From: Allobrachymonas sp. | Lineage (GTDB): Bacteria > Pseudomonadota > Gammaproteobacteria > Burkholderiales > Burkholderiaceae_C | Length of the DNA: 54,660 nucleotides | Assembly: GCA_030529505.1 (NCBI GenBank) | Contig: JAUMWT010000011.1 | Span: forward strand, 1-54,660 | Direction of reading: 5' to 3' | In this document: positions 38,001-46,438 of the stretch, piece after piece | How positions within the stretch are numbered: position 1 is the stretch's first letter | Layout: every line of letters begins with the position of its first letter | Translations under genes and position numbers: made by a program | Notes under the pieces: generated by a model | Database searches by the model: none | Told to the model about the DNA's origin: nothing | What the model saw: the letters and a program-made list of their open reading frames with translations, nothing else

Positions 38001-39302
38001 TGATTGGGCTGATTTTAGATCACTGGGAAATGAGCTCTAGCCGGAACGTGTGGCAGTCCGGCCAGCGCCTGGGCGCAATTTTAGATCACTGGGAAATGAG
38101 CTCTAGCCGGAACCACGCAAGCCAGGCCCAACATGTGCCCGATATTTTAGATCACTGGGAAATGAGCTCTAGCCGGAACTCTGGGGCTTTTGAATAACGT
38201 TGAGAAAGTATTTTAGATCACTGGGAAATGAGCTCTAGCCGGAACTCAGTCTGACAGCAATTGCAAACCGTGTGGATTTTAGATCACTGGGAAATGAGCT
38301 CTAGCCGGAACAATCTAAAGAAGCGCAAAGTTTCGACACCGATTTTAGATCACTGGGAAATGAGCTCTAGCCGGAACTCGGCGATGGGTAAAGATTACGT
38401 AGGCGCGATTTTAGATCACTGGGAAATGAGCTCTAGCCGGAACTGATCAAATTTCCTTAAAAAGTTTCGACAAATTTTAGATCACTGGGAAATGAGCTCT
38501 AGCCGGAACCAAATTTTTCATCAATAACTTTAGCGATATATTTTAGATCACTGGGAAATGAGCTCTAGCCGGAACCCCACCTTCTTCCTTCTTCAGCATG
38601 AACAAATTTTAGATCACTGGGAAATGAGCTCTAGCCGGAACCATACTGGCATACTCAGCAAATGCCGCATCATTTTAGATCACTGGGAAATGAGCTCTAG
38701 CCGGAACGTAGGGTCATCAGGTGTGACAACCACACTAATTTTAGATCACTGGGAAATGAGCTCTAGCCGGAACAAAAACTTATTGATAGTCACCACAGCA
38801 TCAATTTTAGATCACTGGGAAATGAGCTCTAGCCGGAACGAGTGTGCGACGCAATGGCGCACCTCTGCGATTTTAGATCACTGGGAAATGAGCTCTAGCC
38901 GGAACAAAACGCGTTGACAAGCACAACGAGTTCACATTTTAGATCACTGGGAAATGAGCTCTAGCCGGAACAGCGACGTGGGGCAAACCTTTCCGGGCTT
39001 GATTTTAGATCACTGGGAAATGAGCTCTAGCCGGAACGTGTGGTTGTTGCCAGCGCCCGCCGCCTTGATTTTAGATCACTGGGAAATGAGCTCTAGCCGG
39101 AACATGAATGCGGCGCACTTTCGCTGCCGGCCAATTTTAGATCACTGGGAAATGAGCTCTAGCCGGAACGCCGTCCTCGTGCTCCACCATCACGTTGGGA
39201 TTTTAGATCACTGGGAAATGAGCTCTAGCCGGAACCACACTCTGAAAAGGATTGATGTGGCCTGCGATTTTAGATCACCAGGAAATGAAATTTATCCGGA
39301 AT
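32006..39302 (-). CRISPR. CRISPR array, 111 repeats and about 110 spacers, type II-C
   Basis: A 36-base repeat (plus strand starts ATTTTAGATCACTGGG and ends GCTCTAGCCGGAAC) recurs every 66 bases from 32006. Spacers are 30 bases, with exceptions of 29 (32900-32928) and 31 (34021-34051 and 39236-39266). One repeat has a G-to-A change at position 7 (37616) and the last (39267-39302) is degenerate with seven changes. The anti-repeat fixes the crRNA sense as the minus strand, with the repeat reading GTTCCGGCTAGAGC at its 5' end and ending GATCTAAAAT. Because 66 is a multiple of three, long open frames repeating ILDHWEMSSSRN occur on the plus strand; they are not genes. Confidence 0.99.
39267..39302. 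repeat. Degenerate terminal CRISPR repeat
   Basis: Same length as the repeat unit but with changes at positions 13, 14, 23, 24, 26, 29 and 36 (for example ACCAGG for ACTGGG). It marks the oldest or non-growing end in most arrays, which places spacer acquisition at the cas2 end. Confidence 0.85.
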
Positions 39303-39329
39303 AAAAAACTCCAACCATCATCAATTCAA
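39301..39329 (-). promoter_or_regulatory. Candidate leader promoter of the CRISPR array
   Basis: On the minus strand TTGAAT (39324-39329) and TTTTAT (39301-39306) are 17 bases apart, each matching four of six consensus bases, inside a markedly AT-rich stretch (39303-39410). Transcription would start in the degenerate repeat and run through the array toward cas2. Confidence 0.35.
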
Positions 39330-39404
39330 TATCAAATCACAAAAAATAATTTGCACCAAAAAGAAAATGGATTTATAGTCAAGCAAACGTTATCTTTAAG
39401 TCTT

Positions 39405-39442
39405 ATAAAACAAGGGCCACAACATTTCTGTTGCAGCCCTTG
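39405..39442 (-). terminator. Intrinsic terminator of the RRM protein gene (possibly bidirectional)
   Basis: CAAGGGC pairs with GCCCTTG, with an inner CAACA/TGTTG stem. On the minus strand it is followed by TTGTTTTATAAG; on the plus strand ATCATTTTTCG follows. It insulates the array leader from the RRM gene. Confidence 0.75.
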
Positions 39443-39491
39443 ATCATTTTTCGAGAATTAGTTGCTTATTCGCGCTGATTCAATGCGAGGT

Positions 39492-39884
39492 TCAATACGC
39501 ATCTTCGTCGTAACGACGGGTTGCGCCATCGCGGCGGGCGCTGTTGCCATAAGGGCTGCGGAAGCCTTCACCATTGCCGACACCGCCAAAACCGCCTTCG
39601 CGGCGGCCAAAGCCTCCGGTGCGGGGCGGGCGGGGCTCCATGGGGCGTGCTTCGTTCACGACCAGTGCACGGCCGCCCATGTCTTGACCATGCAGACCAG
39701 CAATGGCCGCTTGCGCTTCGGCATCGCTGCCCATTTCAACGAAGCCGAATCCTTTGGAACGACCGGTGTCGCGTTCCATCATCACTTTGGCACTGCTGAC
39801 GTTGCCGTACTGCGCAAAATGCTGTTGCAGATCGTTGTCTCTGACCGAGTACGGCAAATTGCCGACGTAAAGTTTGTTGCCCAT
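39492..39884 (-). CDS. RRM-domain RNA-binding protein
   Basis: Small RNA-binding protein, 130 residues, of the bacterial glycine-rich RRM class found in cyanobacteria and proteobacteria. RNP2 is LYVGNLPYSV (residues 5-14) and RNP1 is KGFGFVEM, followed by a Gly/Arg-rich tail (GGFGRREGGFGGVGNGEGF). Such proteins are often cold-induced; the role here is not known. The ATG at 39884 has GGAGAAAG upstream; an in-frame ATG at 39914 lies before that site and is less likely. It is the right neighbour of the CRISPR locus but is not a Cas protein. Confidence 0.92.
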   Translation of the reverse strand: MGNKLYVGNLPYSVRDNDLQQHFAQYGNVSSAKVMMERDTGRSKGFGFVEMGSDAEAQAAIAGLHGQDMGGRALVVNEARPMEPRPPRTGGFGRREGGFGGVGNGEGFRSPYGNSARRDGATRRYDEDAY

Positions 39885-40243
39885 GAAAGGACTTTCTCCA
39901 AAAAACAAAACCAAAAGCGATGTCCGTTGGGGATAAAACGCAAAACAAACAACTCATGCCATCACGCAAAGAAGCACCGCATTCCCGCACCCTACGCTTA
40001 CTTGTTGCATAAAGTAAGAAAGAGTACGAGCGCATTATGCTGGATCGCCTCTGTGTTCCACCCCTTGTCGGCCTGGCTGTAGGGGTATTTGCATCAAATG
40101 TTGTCAGGATGATGCATCAGGCACAAAAAGGCCCCTGGCGAGCGCTACGTGCGTGGCGCTGTGCCAAGGGCTAATGGCTGTGGTTTGCGCAGGATCTCCT
40201 CACACGAACTTGGAGACCCTGAACGATTTTCAGCGCATGTGCA
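39885..40243. other. Intergenic region between dsbD and the RRM gene
   Basis: About 360 bases holding the dsbD terminator and presumably the RRM gene promoter and leader. No gene was found. Confidence 0.5.
40125..40171 (-). terminator. Intrinsic terminator of dsbD
   Basis: On the minus strand GCCCTTGGCACAGCGC pairs, with small mismatches, with GCGCTCGCCAGGGGC, followed by CTTTTTG. It lies about 75 bases past the dsbD stop codon. Confidence 0.85.
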
Positions 40244-42496
40244 TCAGAATTTTTTCAGAGCTTGCTCAATCTGTTCCAGCGTGAGCAATTCCGTGAGGAT
40301 TTGCGGCTTGTCAGCCTGGCCGGGGTGATAGATCGCATAAGTCGGCACAGCGGCTCGCCCCAAACTACGCAGCGATTTGGTGATGGCAGGGTCGCTGCGC
40401 GTCCAGTCTGCGCTGAGCAAGGCCACATTGTGCTGGCGTGCCAGTTGCGCAAAGCTTGCCTGCTCGAACACGTTTTTCTTGTTGAACTGGCAAGTGATGC
40501 ACCACGCTGCGTGGTAATTCACCAGCACGGGCTGGCCTGCCTGTAGGGCAGCCTGCGCCCGCTCGGGCGACCAGGGCTGCCAACCCGTTTCTGCAGCAGC
40601 TGCGGTTTCAACGGGTGCGGCCACGGCCAGTTGCTGCCTGTGCAAATTACCCACGCCCAACAGCGCCAGAGCGAAGATGGCCACACTCACACGGCGGGCG
40701 GTGCCTTGCAGCTGCCAAGCCCAGAGCAAACCAGCCAGCAACACCAGCAAACCCAGCAACACGGCCATGCTGCCCACACCGCGCTGTTGGCCCAGCACCC
40801 ACGCCAACCAAACGACGGTGACAAACATCGGGAACGCCATCCACTGACGCAGCACGATCATCCACTGGCCCGGCTTGGGCAACCAGCGCAGCAAGGCAGG
40901 CACAAAGCTGGCAAGCAGCACCGGCAAAGACAGGCCCAGCCCCAGGCAGGCAAACACCGCCAGTGCCTGCCAGGCCGGCAGATTCAGGGCAAAGCCCAAG
41001 GCCGCGCCCACAAACGGAGCCGAGCAAGGCGAAGCCACCAAGACGGAGAGCACACCCGAAGAGAAGGCCTGAATGCCCAGGCTGCGGTTGCTGCCGGAAT
41101 CCTGCCAAGCCGCTGGCAGCCACTGCCCCACTTCAAACAGACCCAGAAAGTTCAGCGCCAGCACAGTGAACAAAATGGCCAGCGCCGCCACCACATACGG
41201 GTTTTGCAGCTGAAAACCCCAGCCCAATTGCTCGCCACCGGCACGCAAGATCAGCAAGGCGCCCGCCAGCACCAAAAAGCTGGCGATACAGCCCACGGCG
41301 TACAGAATGCCGGTCAAGCGCAGTTCGCGCGCACTGTGGGCATGTTGGGAAAAGCCCAGCACCTTGATGCCCAGCACAGGAAAGACGCAAGGCATCAAAT
41401 TCAGCAGCAGGCCACCCAGCAGAGCCGCGCCCATGCTCAGCCACCAACCCAGCCAGCTGCTGCTGGCATTGGCGCTATCTGCACCGGCAGCGGCCAAAGC
41501 GCTATCAACCTGCCCGCCTTGGGCCAAGGCAGCTCCGCTTGCGCTTTCTGCAACTGTGTTTTCTATGGGGTTAGCCGCAGCGGGCCATTGGCCCTGCACC
41601 TGCGTTTGCAGGCGGTAGCTGCTTTGCTCGTGGGCATTGCGCTGTACGGCTTGATTGGCCGTGCCAGCATCCTGCAAAGCCACCACCAGCGCCAAATCGG
41701 CCGGGTTTTGCGTGCGCTGCATATCCAGCGGCAAATCCAGGTGCAGGGTTTGCCCCTGCCAACGCTGCTGGGCGCCCGCTTGCAGGTTGAAGGCGCCTTC
41801 GGCCTCGGGGTAAACATTCAGCGTTTGGCCTTGCCAAGCAGCGGGCAAGCCTTTCACTTCAATGGCGATGCCGGGGCGATCAGCCTGCACACTGGCTTGC
41901 ACGCTGCCATCGGTCAAGGCAGCAGGCACGAGTTTTTGCGTAGCAGTGAACAAAGCGGCGTCACTCACAATCGGCTGACCAAGGGGCAATTGCAGGCCCA
42001 GCTCGCCTTGCTGCGGCAAACATTCGGTGCGGCAGGCCAGCCAGTTGGCTTGCACGCCCACCGTCACCGTATCGCCCTGCGGCACCGATGGAATTTGCAC
42101 CGGCACGGCCAGCAGCACATGGCCGTCGTAACCCAGGTTGACCAAATCACCTACCGGAAACTTCACCGGCGTGGGCCAGGCGATGTTGCCAGCTATCCAG
42201 CCCTCAGGCAGCTTCCACTCAAAATTGGTGGCCATGCCGGCCTGGCCAGGGTTGATCCAGTAAGTGTGCCAATCGGGTGCGTGCTGCAATTGCACGCCCA
42301 GCCACAGCGTTTGCCCGGGCGCAATGCCCTGGGGCGCCCAGGCCAGCAGGCGCGCGGCAACTTCATCCGTGCGCGCCTCTTGTTGAGGTGCGGATATGGG
42401 GTTGGAAGCAGGAGCTTGTGCAAACGCGGTGCCGGCCAAACTCAGGCACAGCAGCAGCATCCACAAGCGTTTGATGAGACGATAAGCTGTATTCAT
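40244..42496 (-). CDS. dsbD: Thiol:disulfide interchange protein DsbD family (cytochrome c biogenesis-type transporter)
   Basis: Inner-membrane protein of 750 residues that moves reducing power from cytoplasmic thioredoxin to the periplasm. A signal peptide (1-26) is followed by a large periplasmic alpha domain with ACRTECLP (Cys155, Cys159), a membrane core of about eight segments (from about residue 350) with the cysteine motifs NLMPCVFPVLGIK and VASPCSAPFVG, and a thioredoxin-like C-terminal domain with HAAWCITCQF (Cys666, Cys669). All three cysteine pairs needed for the relay are present. The long N-terminal domain resembles the ScsB branch of the family as much as classical DsbD, so the exact substrates are open. 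Confidence 0.9.
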   Translation of the reverse strand: MNTAYRLIKRLWMLLLCLSLAGTAFAQAPASNPISAPQQEARTDEVAARLLAWAPQGIAPGQTLWLGVQLQHAPDWHTYWINPGQAGMATNFEWKLPEGWIAGNIAWPTPVKFPVGDLVNLGYDGHVLLAVPVQIPSVPQGDTVTVGVQANWLACRTECLPQQGELGLQLPLGQPIVSDAALFTATQKLVPAALTDGSVQASVQADRPGIAIEVKGLPAAWQGQTLNVYPEAEGAFNLQAGAQQRWQGQTLHLDLPLDMQRTQNPADLALVVALQDAGTANQAVQRNAHEQSSYRLQTQVQGQWPAAANPIENTVAESASGAALAQGGQVDSALAAAGADSANASSSWLGWWLSMGAALLGGLLLNLMPCVFPVLGIKVLGFSQHAHSARELRLTGILYAVGCIASFLVLAGALLILRAGGEQLGWGFQLQNPYVVAALAILFTVLALNFLGLFEVGQWLPAAWQDSGSNRSLGIQAFSSGVLSVLVASPCSAPFVGAALGFALNLPAWQALAVFACLGLGLSLPVLLASFVPALLRWLPKPGQWMIVLRQWMAFPMFVTVVWLAWVLGQQRGVGSMAVLLGLLVLLAGLLWAWQLQGTARRVSVAIFALALLGVGNLHRQQLAVAAPVETAAAAETGWQPWSPERAQAALQAGQPVLVNYHAAWCITCQFNKKNVFEQASFAQLARQHNVALLSADWTRSDPAITKSLRSLGRAAVPTYAIYHPGQADKPQILTELLTLEQIEQALKKF

Positions 42497-42794
42497 TCGG
42501 TTCCTCGCAACATGCGGTCAATGGCTCATATCGGCACGATGCCCGTTCTTGTTGACCAGCTTGCCCATTTCGGCCGTGCACAGCCGTGTTGGCAGCGGAC
42601 CTGCAGGCGCGTGTTGATGATCTGATCGCCAGGCGACGGGACAAGCGCTTTACCAGCATCCGCGCCCACATGAAGAGATCGTCAACAAGCCCTATGATCG
42701 GGTCGTGCTCAATGCCCCCAGTGTCGTTTCAGGCCCACAAAACCTGACACCCACTTTCAGCCAAACGGTTTCTGCTTTTTTACCCGCACCACCC

Positions 42795-43652
42795 ATGCCC
42801 GACCAAGACCTGGCCCGCGCCACTGATGCTGCCTCAGCTGCCTCACATCAAATCCCATCGCGCTACTGGAATGAATGGAGCAGCGCGGAACTGGCCGCGC
42901 TGGACAAAAGCCGCGCCATCGCCGTCTTGCCCGTGGCTGCCACCGAGCAGCACGGCCCGCATCTGCCGCTGAATGTGGACGCCGCCCTGGCCGACGGCAT
43001 GATCGGCGCCTGCCTGCCGCATCTGCCCGCGAGTTTACCGGCCCTGTTCTTGCCCACGCAGGCCATCGGGTATAGCCCCGAACATGCCGCTTTTGCCGGC
43101 ACCTTGACGCTTTCGGCCGAAACGGTGATGCGCGTTTGGACGGAAGCCGCCCAGTGCGTGGCCGCCAGCGGCATCCGCAAGTTGTTGATCTTCAACACCC
43201 ACGGCGGCAACGTCGGCCTGCTGGACGTGGTGGCCCGCGACCTGCGCGCGCGACTGGGCTTGCTGGTGTACACCTGCAGCTGGTTCAATCTGCCACTGGG
43301 CGAAGCAATGGCCCCGTTCGACGCGCACGAGCAACGCTTTGGCATTCACGCCGGCGCCATCGAAACCAGCCTGATGCTAGCCCTGCACCCCGAGCAAGTG
43401 CGTCTGCCCCTGGCGCAAGACTTTGCCAGCAGCGCGCAAACGCGCGCCAGCACTTTTCCCATTCTGGGCAATGGCCGCAGCGCCAAGCTGGCCTGGCAAA
43501 TGCAAGACTACAACCCCCAGGGCGCCGTGGGCAACGCCGCTGCCGCCCGCGCCGATTGGGGCGAGGCGCTGCTGCAAGCCACGGGCCGGGCGCTGGCCGA
43601 TTTGCTGATCGAAATCGACCGCCTGCCGCCCGACACCCTGCGCACATGCTGA
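42795..43652 (+). CDS. Creatininase family protein
   Basis: Creatinine amidohydrolase-like metalloenzyme, 285 residues from ATG 42795 (MPDQDLAR); an in-frame ATG at 42705 would add 30 residues of less typical sequence. The metal-binding motif TEQHGPHLPLNVD provides Glu51, His53 and Asp62; NTHGGNVG and IHAGAIETSLML complete the site. Family members include creatininase, F420-related MptE/FAPy deformylase (ArfB) and mycofactocin MftE, so the substrate cannot be named. It stands alone upstream of argS. Confidence 0.85.
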   Translation: MPDQDLARATDAASAASHQIPSRYWNEWSSAELAALDKSRAIAVLPVAATEQHGPHLPLNVDAALADGMIGACLPHLPASLPALFLPTQAIGYSPEHAAFAGTLTLSAETVMRVWTEAAQCVAASGIRKLLIFNTHGGNVGLLDVVARDLRARLGLLVYTCSWFNLPLGEAMAPFDAHEQRFGIHAGAIETSLMLALHPEQVRLPLAQDFASSAQTRASTFPILGNGRSAKLAWQMQDYNPQGAVGNAAAARADWGEALLQATGRALADLLIEIDRLPPDTLRTC

Positions 43653-43736
43653 GCCTGTCACAACCAAACACAACACCGCCCTGCGCCCCAGCGCCAGAAA
43701 AGACAGGCTTTCGACAGCCTCTTACAATAAACCCCC

Positions 43737-45419
43737 ATGCAACAAATCAAACAGGATTTGCTCGCCGCCTTGGCGGCCGAGCTGGAGAAACTAAGCCTCG
43801 GCGCGGGTGAAAAAGCCGCGTTCGAATCCCCCAAGCAAGCCGCGCATGGCGACTGGGCCACCAACGCCGCCATGCAGCTGGCCAAGCCCCTCAAGCAAAA
43901 CCCGCGCGCCCTAGGCGAGCAGCTCAAGGCCGCGCTGGAGGCGCAACCCGCCTACCAGCAGTGGGTTGACGCCATCGAAATTGCCGGCCCCGGCTTTTTG
44001 AACATTCGCCTCAAGCCCGAGGCCAAGCAGCAAGTCGTGCGCGACGTGCTGGCCGCCGGGCCGCGCTATGGCACACAAGCCAGCACCGGCCAGCAGGTAT
44101 TGGTCGAATTCGTCAGCGCCAACCCCACCGGCCCCCTGCACGTGGGCCACGGCCGCCAGGCGGCGCTGGGTGATGCCATCTGCCATCTGCTGGCCACGCA
44201 GGGCTGGAATGTGAAGCGCGAGTTTTATTACAACGACGCGGGCGTACAGATTGCCACGCTGGCCAACAGCGTGCAGCTGCGGGCCAAGGGCCTCAAACCC
44301 GGCGATGCCGACTGGCCCGAAGCCGCTTACAACGGCGACTACATCGCCGACATTGCAGCCGACTTTCTGGCGAAAAAATCCGTCAAGGCCGACGACCGCG
44401 AATTTGCTGCCAACGGCGACGTGAACGATCTGGACAACATCCGCCAGTTCGCCGTGGCCTATCTGCGCAACGAGCAAGACAAGGATTTGCAGGCCTTCCG
44501 CCTCAAGTTCGACAACTACTACCTCGAAAGCAGCCTCTATACAGACGGGCGCGTGGAACGCACCGTGCAACGCCTGATCGACCAAGGCCACACCTACGAA
44601 GAAGGCGGCGCGCTGTGGCTGCGCACCACCGATTTCGGCGACGACAAAGACCGCGTCATGCGCAAGCAGGACGGCGGCTACACCTACTTCGTGCCCGACG
44701 TGGCCTACCACCAGGCCAAGTGGGAGCGCGGCTTTGCCAAGGCCATCAACATCCAGGGCACCGACCACCACGGCACCATCGCCCGCGTGCGCGCCGGCCT
44801 GCAAGGGCTGGAGGCCGGCATCCCCAAAGGCTACCCCGACTACGTGCTGCACACCATGGTGCGCGTGGTGCGCGGCGGCGAGGAGGTCAAGATCAGCAAG
44901 CGCGCCGGCAGCTACGTCACGCTGCGCGACCTGATCGAGTGGACCAGCGCCGACGCCGTGCGCTTCTTCCTGCTCAGCCGCAAGCCCGATACCGAATACA
45001 CCTTTGACATCGACCTGGCCGTGCAGAAGAACAACGAAAACCCCGTTTACTACGTGCAATATGCGCATGCCCGCATCTGCTCGGTGCTGGCGCAGTGGCA
45101 AGCACAAGGCGGCGACCCCGCTCAACTGGCAAAGGCCGATTTGTCCGCGCTCGACACCCCTGCCGCACAAACCCTGCTGCTCAAACTCGCGCAATACCCC
45201 GACATGCTGCGCGCGGCCGCTGGCGACTTTGCCCCGCACGACGTCACCTTTTACCTGCGCGATCTGGCGTCGGCCTACCACAGCTACTATGATGCCGAAC
45301 GCATTCTGGTGGACGACCCCGCCATCAAGCAGGCGCGCTTGGCCCTGGTGGCAGCCACGGCCCAGGTGCTGCGCAATGGCCTGGCCGTGCTGGGCGTATC
45401 TGCCCCGGAAAAGATGTAA
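43737..45419 (+). CDS. argS: Arginine--tRNA ligase
   Basis: Class I aminoacyl-tRNA synthetase, 560 residues. The N-terminal additional domain (1-115) contains [10 protein letters not shown]; the HIGH motif is [10 protein letters not shown] (HVGH 135-138); the KMSKS equivalent appears as [13 protein letters not shown], as expected for ArgRS, which often lacks the canonical lysines; the C-terminal DALR anticodon-binding domain ends [21 protein letters not shown] 12 bases upstream of the ATG is a plausible -10, with AAGACA 17 bases before it. A SPOR-domain gene follows after 17 bases, as in related genomes. Confidence 0.97.
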   Translation: MQQIKQDLLAALAAELEKLSLGAGEKAAFESPKQAAHGDWATNAAMQLAKPLKQNPRALGEQLKAALEAQPAYQQWVDAIEIAGPGFLNIRLKPEAKQQVVRDVLAAGPRYGTQASTGQQVLVEFVSANPTGPLHVGHGRQAALGDAICHLLATQGWNVKREFYYNDAGVQIATLANSVQLRAKGLKPGDADWPEAAYNGDYIADIAADFLAKKSVKADDREFAANGDVNDLDNIRQFAVAYLRNEQDKDLQAFRLKFDNYYLESSLYTDGRVERTVQRLIDQGHTYEEGGALWLRTTDFGDDKDRVMRKQDGGYTYFVPDVAYHQAKWERGFAKAINIQGTDHHGTIARVRAGLQGLEAGIPKGYPDYVLHTMVRVVRGGEEVKISKRAGSYVTLRDLIEWTSADAVRFFLLSRKPDTEYTFDIDLAVQKNNENPVYYVQYAHARICSVLAQWQAQGGDPAQLAKADLSALDTPAAQTLLLKLAQYPDMLRAAAGDFAPHDVTFYLRDLASAYHSYYDAERILVDDPAIKQARLALVAATAQVLRNGLAVLGVSAPEKM

Positions 45420-45436
45420 TTGGTACAAAGGTTGGT

Positions 45437-46360
45437 ATGAGTTCCTTTTTGTCTTCGCATTCCATCGACCCAGCGCCCGCGCAAGGCCACACTTGCAGCC
45501 GCACCGCAGCCCTGCCCCAGCGCCGGCATCAACGCGGCATAGGGTTGCTGGGTTTCATCGTGGGCATCGTCGTGGGTTTGGCCGTGGCCCTGGCCGTGGC
45601 GGTGTACATCACCAAAGTGCCCACGCCCTTCACCGACAAATCCAAGGCCAAAACGGCCGAAGAGCAAGCGGCCGAAGAAGCGCGCCTCAAATCCTGGAAC
45701 CCCAACGGCCCCCTGGCCAGCAAAACCCCCTCACCTTCGGCTAGTGGTCATGTGCAGCCCGCGCCCGGCTCCACGCCGCCCGCTGCAGTGCAGCCGCCAG
45801 CCATAACCAAAGCGCCCAACCAGCCCCTGCCCCCTGCGGCTCAAGGCACGGATGGCGACCAGGGTGTGCTGGGCGACCGCGAACAGGAACTGGCCCGCGC
45901 CAAGGCCGAAGCCGAAGCCAAACTCAAAGCCGATCTGCGCGCGCAAGAATTGGCCCGCGCCAAAGCCAAGGCCGAGGAAGACCGCCGCCGCGACGAAATC
46001 AACGCTTCCAGCGACCCCATTGGCGCCCTGCTGCAAGAGCGTAGCCGCCAGCAAGCAGCGGCCAACACGAACAAGGCCCCTGCGGCCCCCGCTCCGTCCG
46101 GCGGCAGTGGTGGCAGCAACGAAGCCTTTGTGTATTACGTGCAAGTGGGCGCTTTTCGTGATCCCAATGGGGCCGATAGCCAGAAGGCGCGCCTGTCCAT
46201 GCTGGGCCTGAGCGCACGCATCAACGAACGGCAGCAGTCCGGCCGCACGGTGTATCAGGTGCGCCTGGGCCCCTTCCAGAGCAAACGCGAGGCCGACGCC
46301 GCCCGCTCGCGCGTGGAAAATGGCGGCCTGGAAACGGCTTTGGTGCGTGTCCAACGCTGA
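45437..46360 (+). CDS. SPOR-domain membrane protein (FtsN-like)
   Basis: Bitopic inner-membrane protein, 307 residues. A cytoplasmic N-terminus (1-33) is followed by one transmembrane helix (GLLGFIVGIVVGLAVALAVA, about 36-56), a long Pro/Ala-rich linker with a charged Glu/Lys/Arg helix (about 140-195), and a C-terminal SPOR domain (about 228-307; YYVQVGAFRDPNGAD and YQVRLGPFQSKREADAAR). SPOR domains bind denuded glycan strands at the septum, so a role in cell division like FtsN is likely but not proven. It lies 17 bases after argS and was probably co-transcribed with it. Confidence 0.88.
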   Translation: MSSFLSSHSIDPAPAQGHTCSRTAALPQRRHQRGIGLLGFIVGIVVGLAVALAVAVYITKVPTPFTDKSKAKTAEEQAAEEARLKSWNPNGPLASKTPSPSASGHVQPAPGSTPPAAVQPPAITKAPNQPLPPAAQGTDGDQGVLGDREQELARAKAEAEAKLKADLRAQELARAKAKAEEDRRRDEINASSDPIGALLQERSRQQAAANTNKAPAAPAPSGGSGGSNEAFVYYVQVGAFRDPNGADSQKARLSMLGLSARINERQQSGRTVYQVRLGPFQSKREADAARSRVENGGLETALVRVQR

Positions 46361-46438
46361 TCCCGCAACGCTGATTCCAGATTCCCGGCTTTGCCCCTTG
46401 CAATCGGGGGCTTTCCATGCATGACCGAAAGGCCCACC

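Noticed and set aside
32006-39302. Self-targeting of genes in this window by spacers
   Set aside because: No spacer was recognised as matching a gene in the window by eye, but a full comparison was not possible; a simple search of all spacers against the host genome would decide.
32024-39304. Long plus-strand open frames encoding repeated ILDHWEMSSSRN
   Set aside because: They are translations of the CRISPR repeat; the 66-base period keeps the frame open. No ribosome binding sites, and the spacers give random residues.
43911-45428. Long minus-strand frame opposite argS
   Set aside because: Antisense shadow of argS; no recognisable domain and strongly biased composition.
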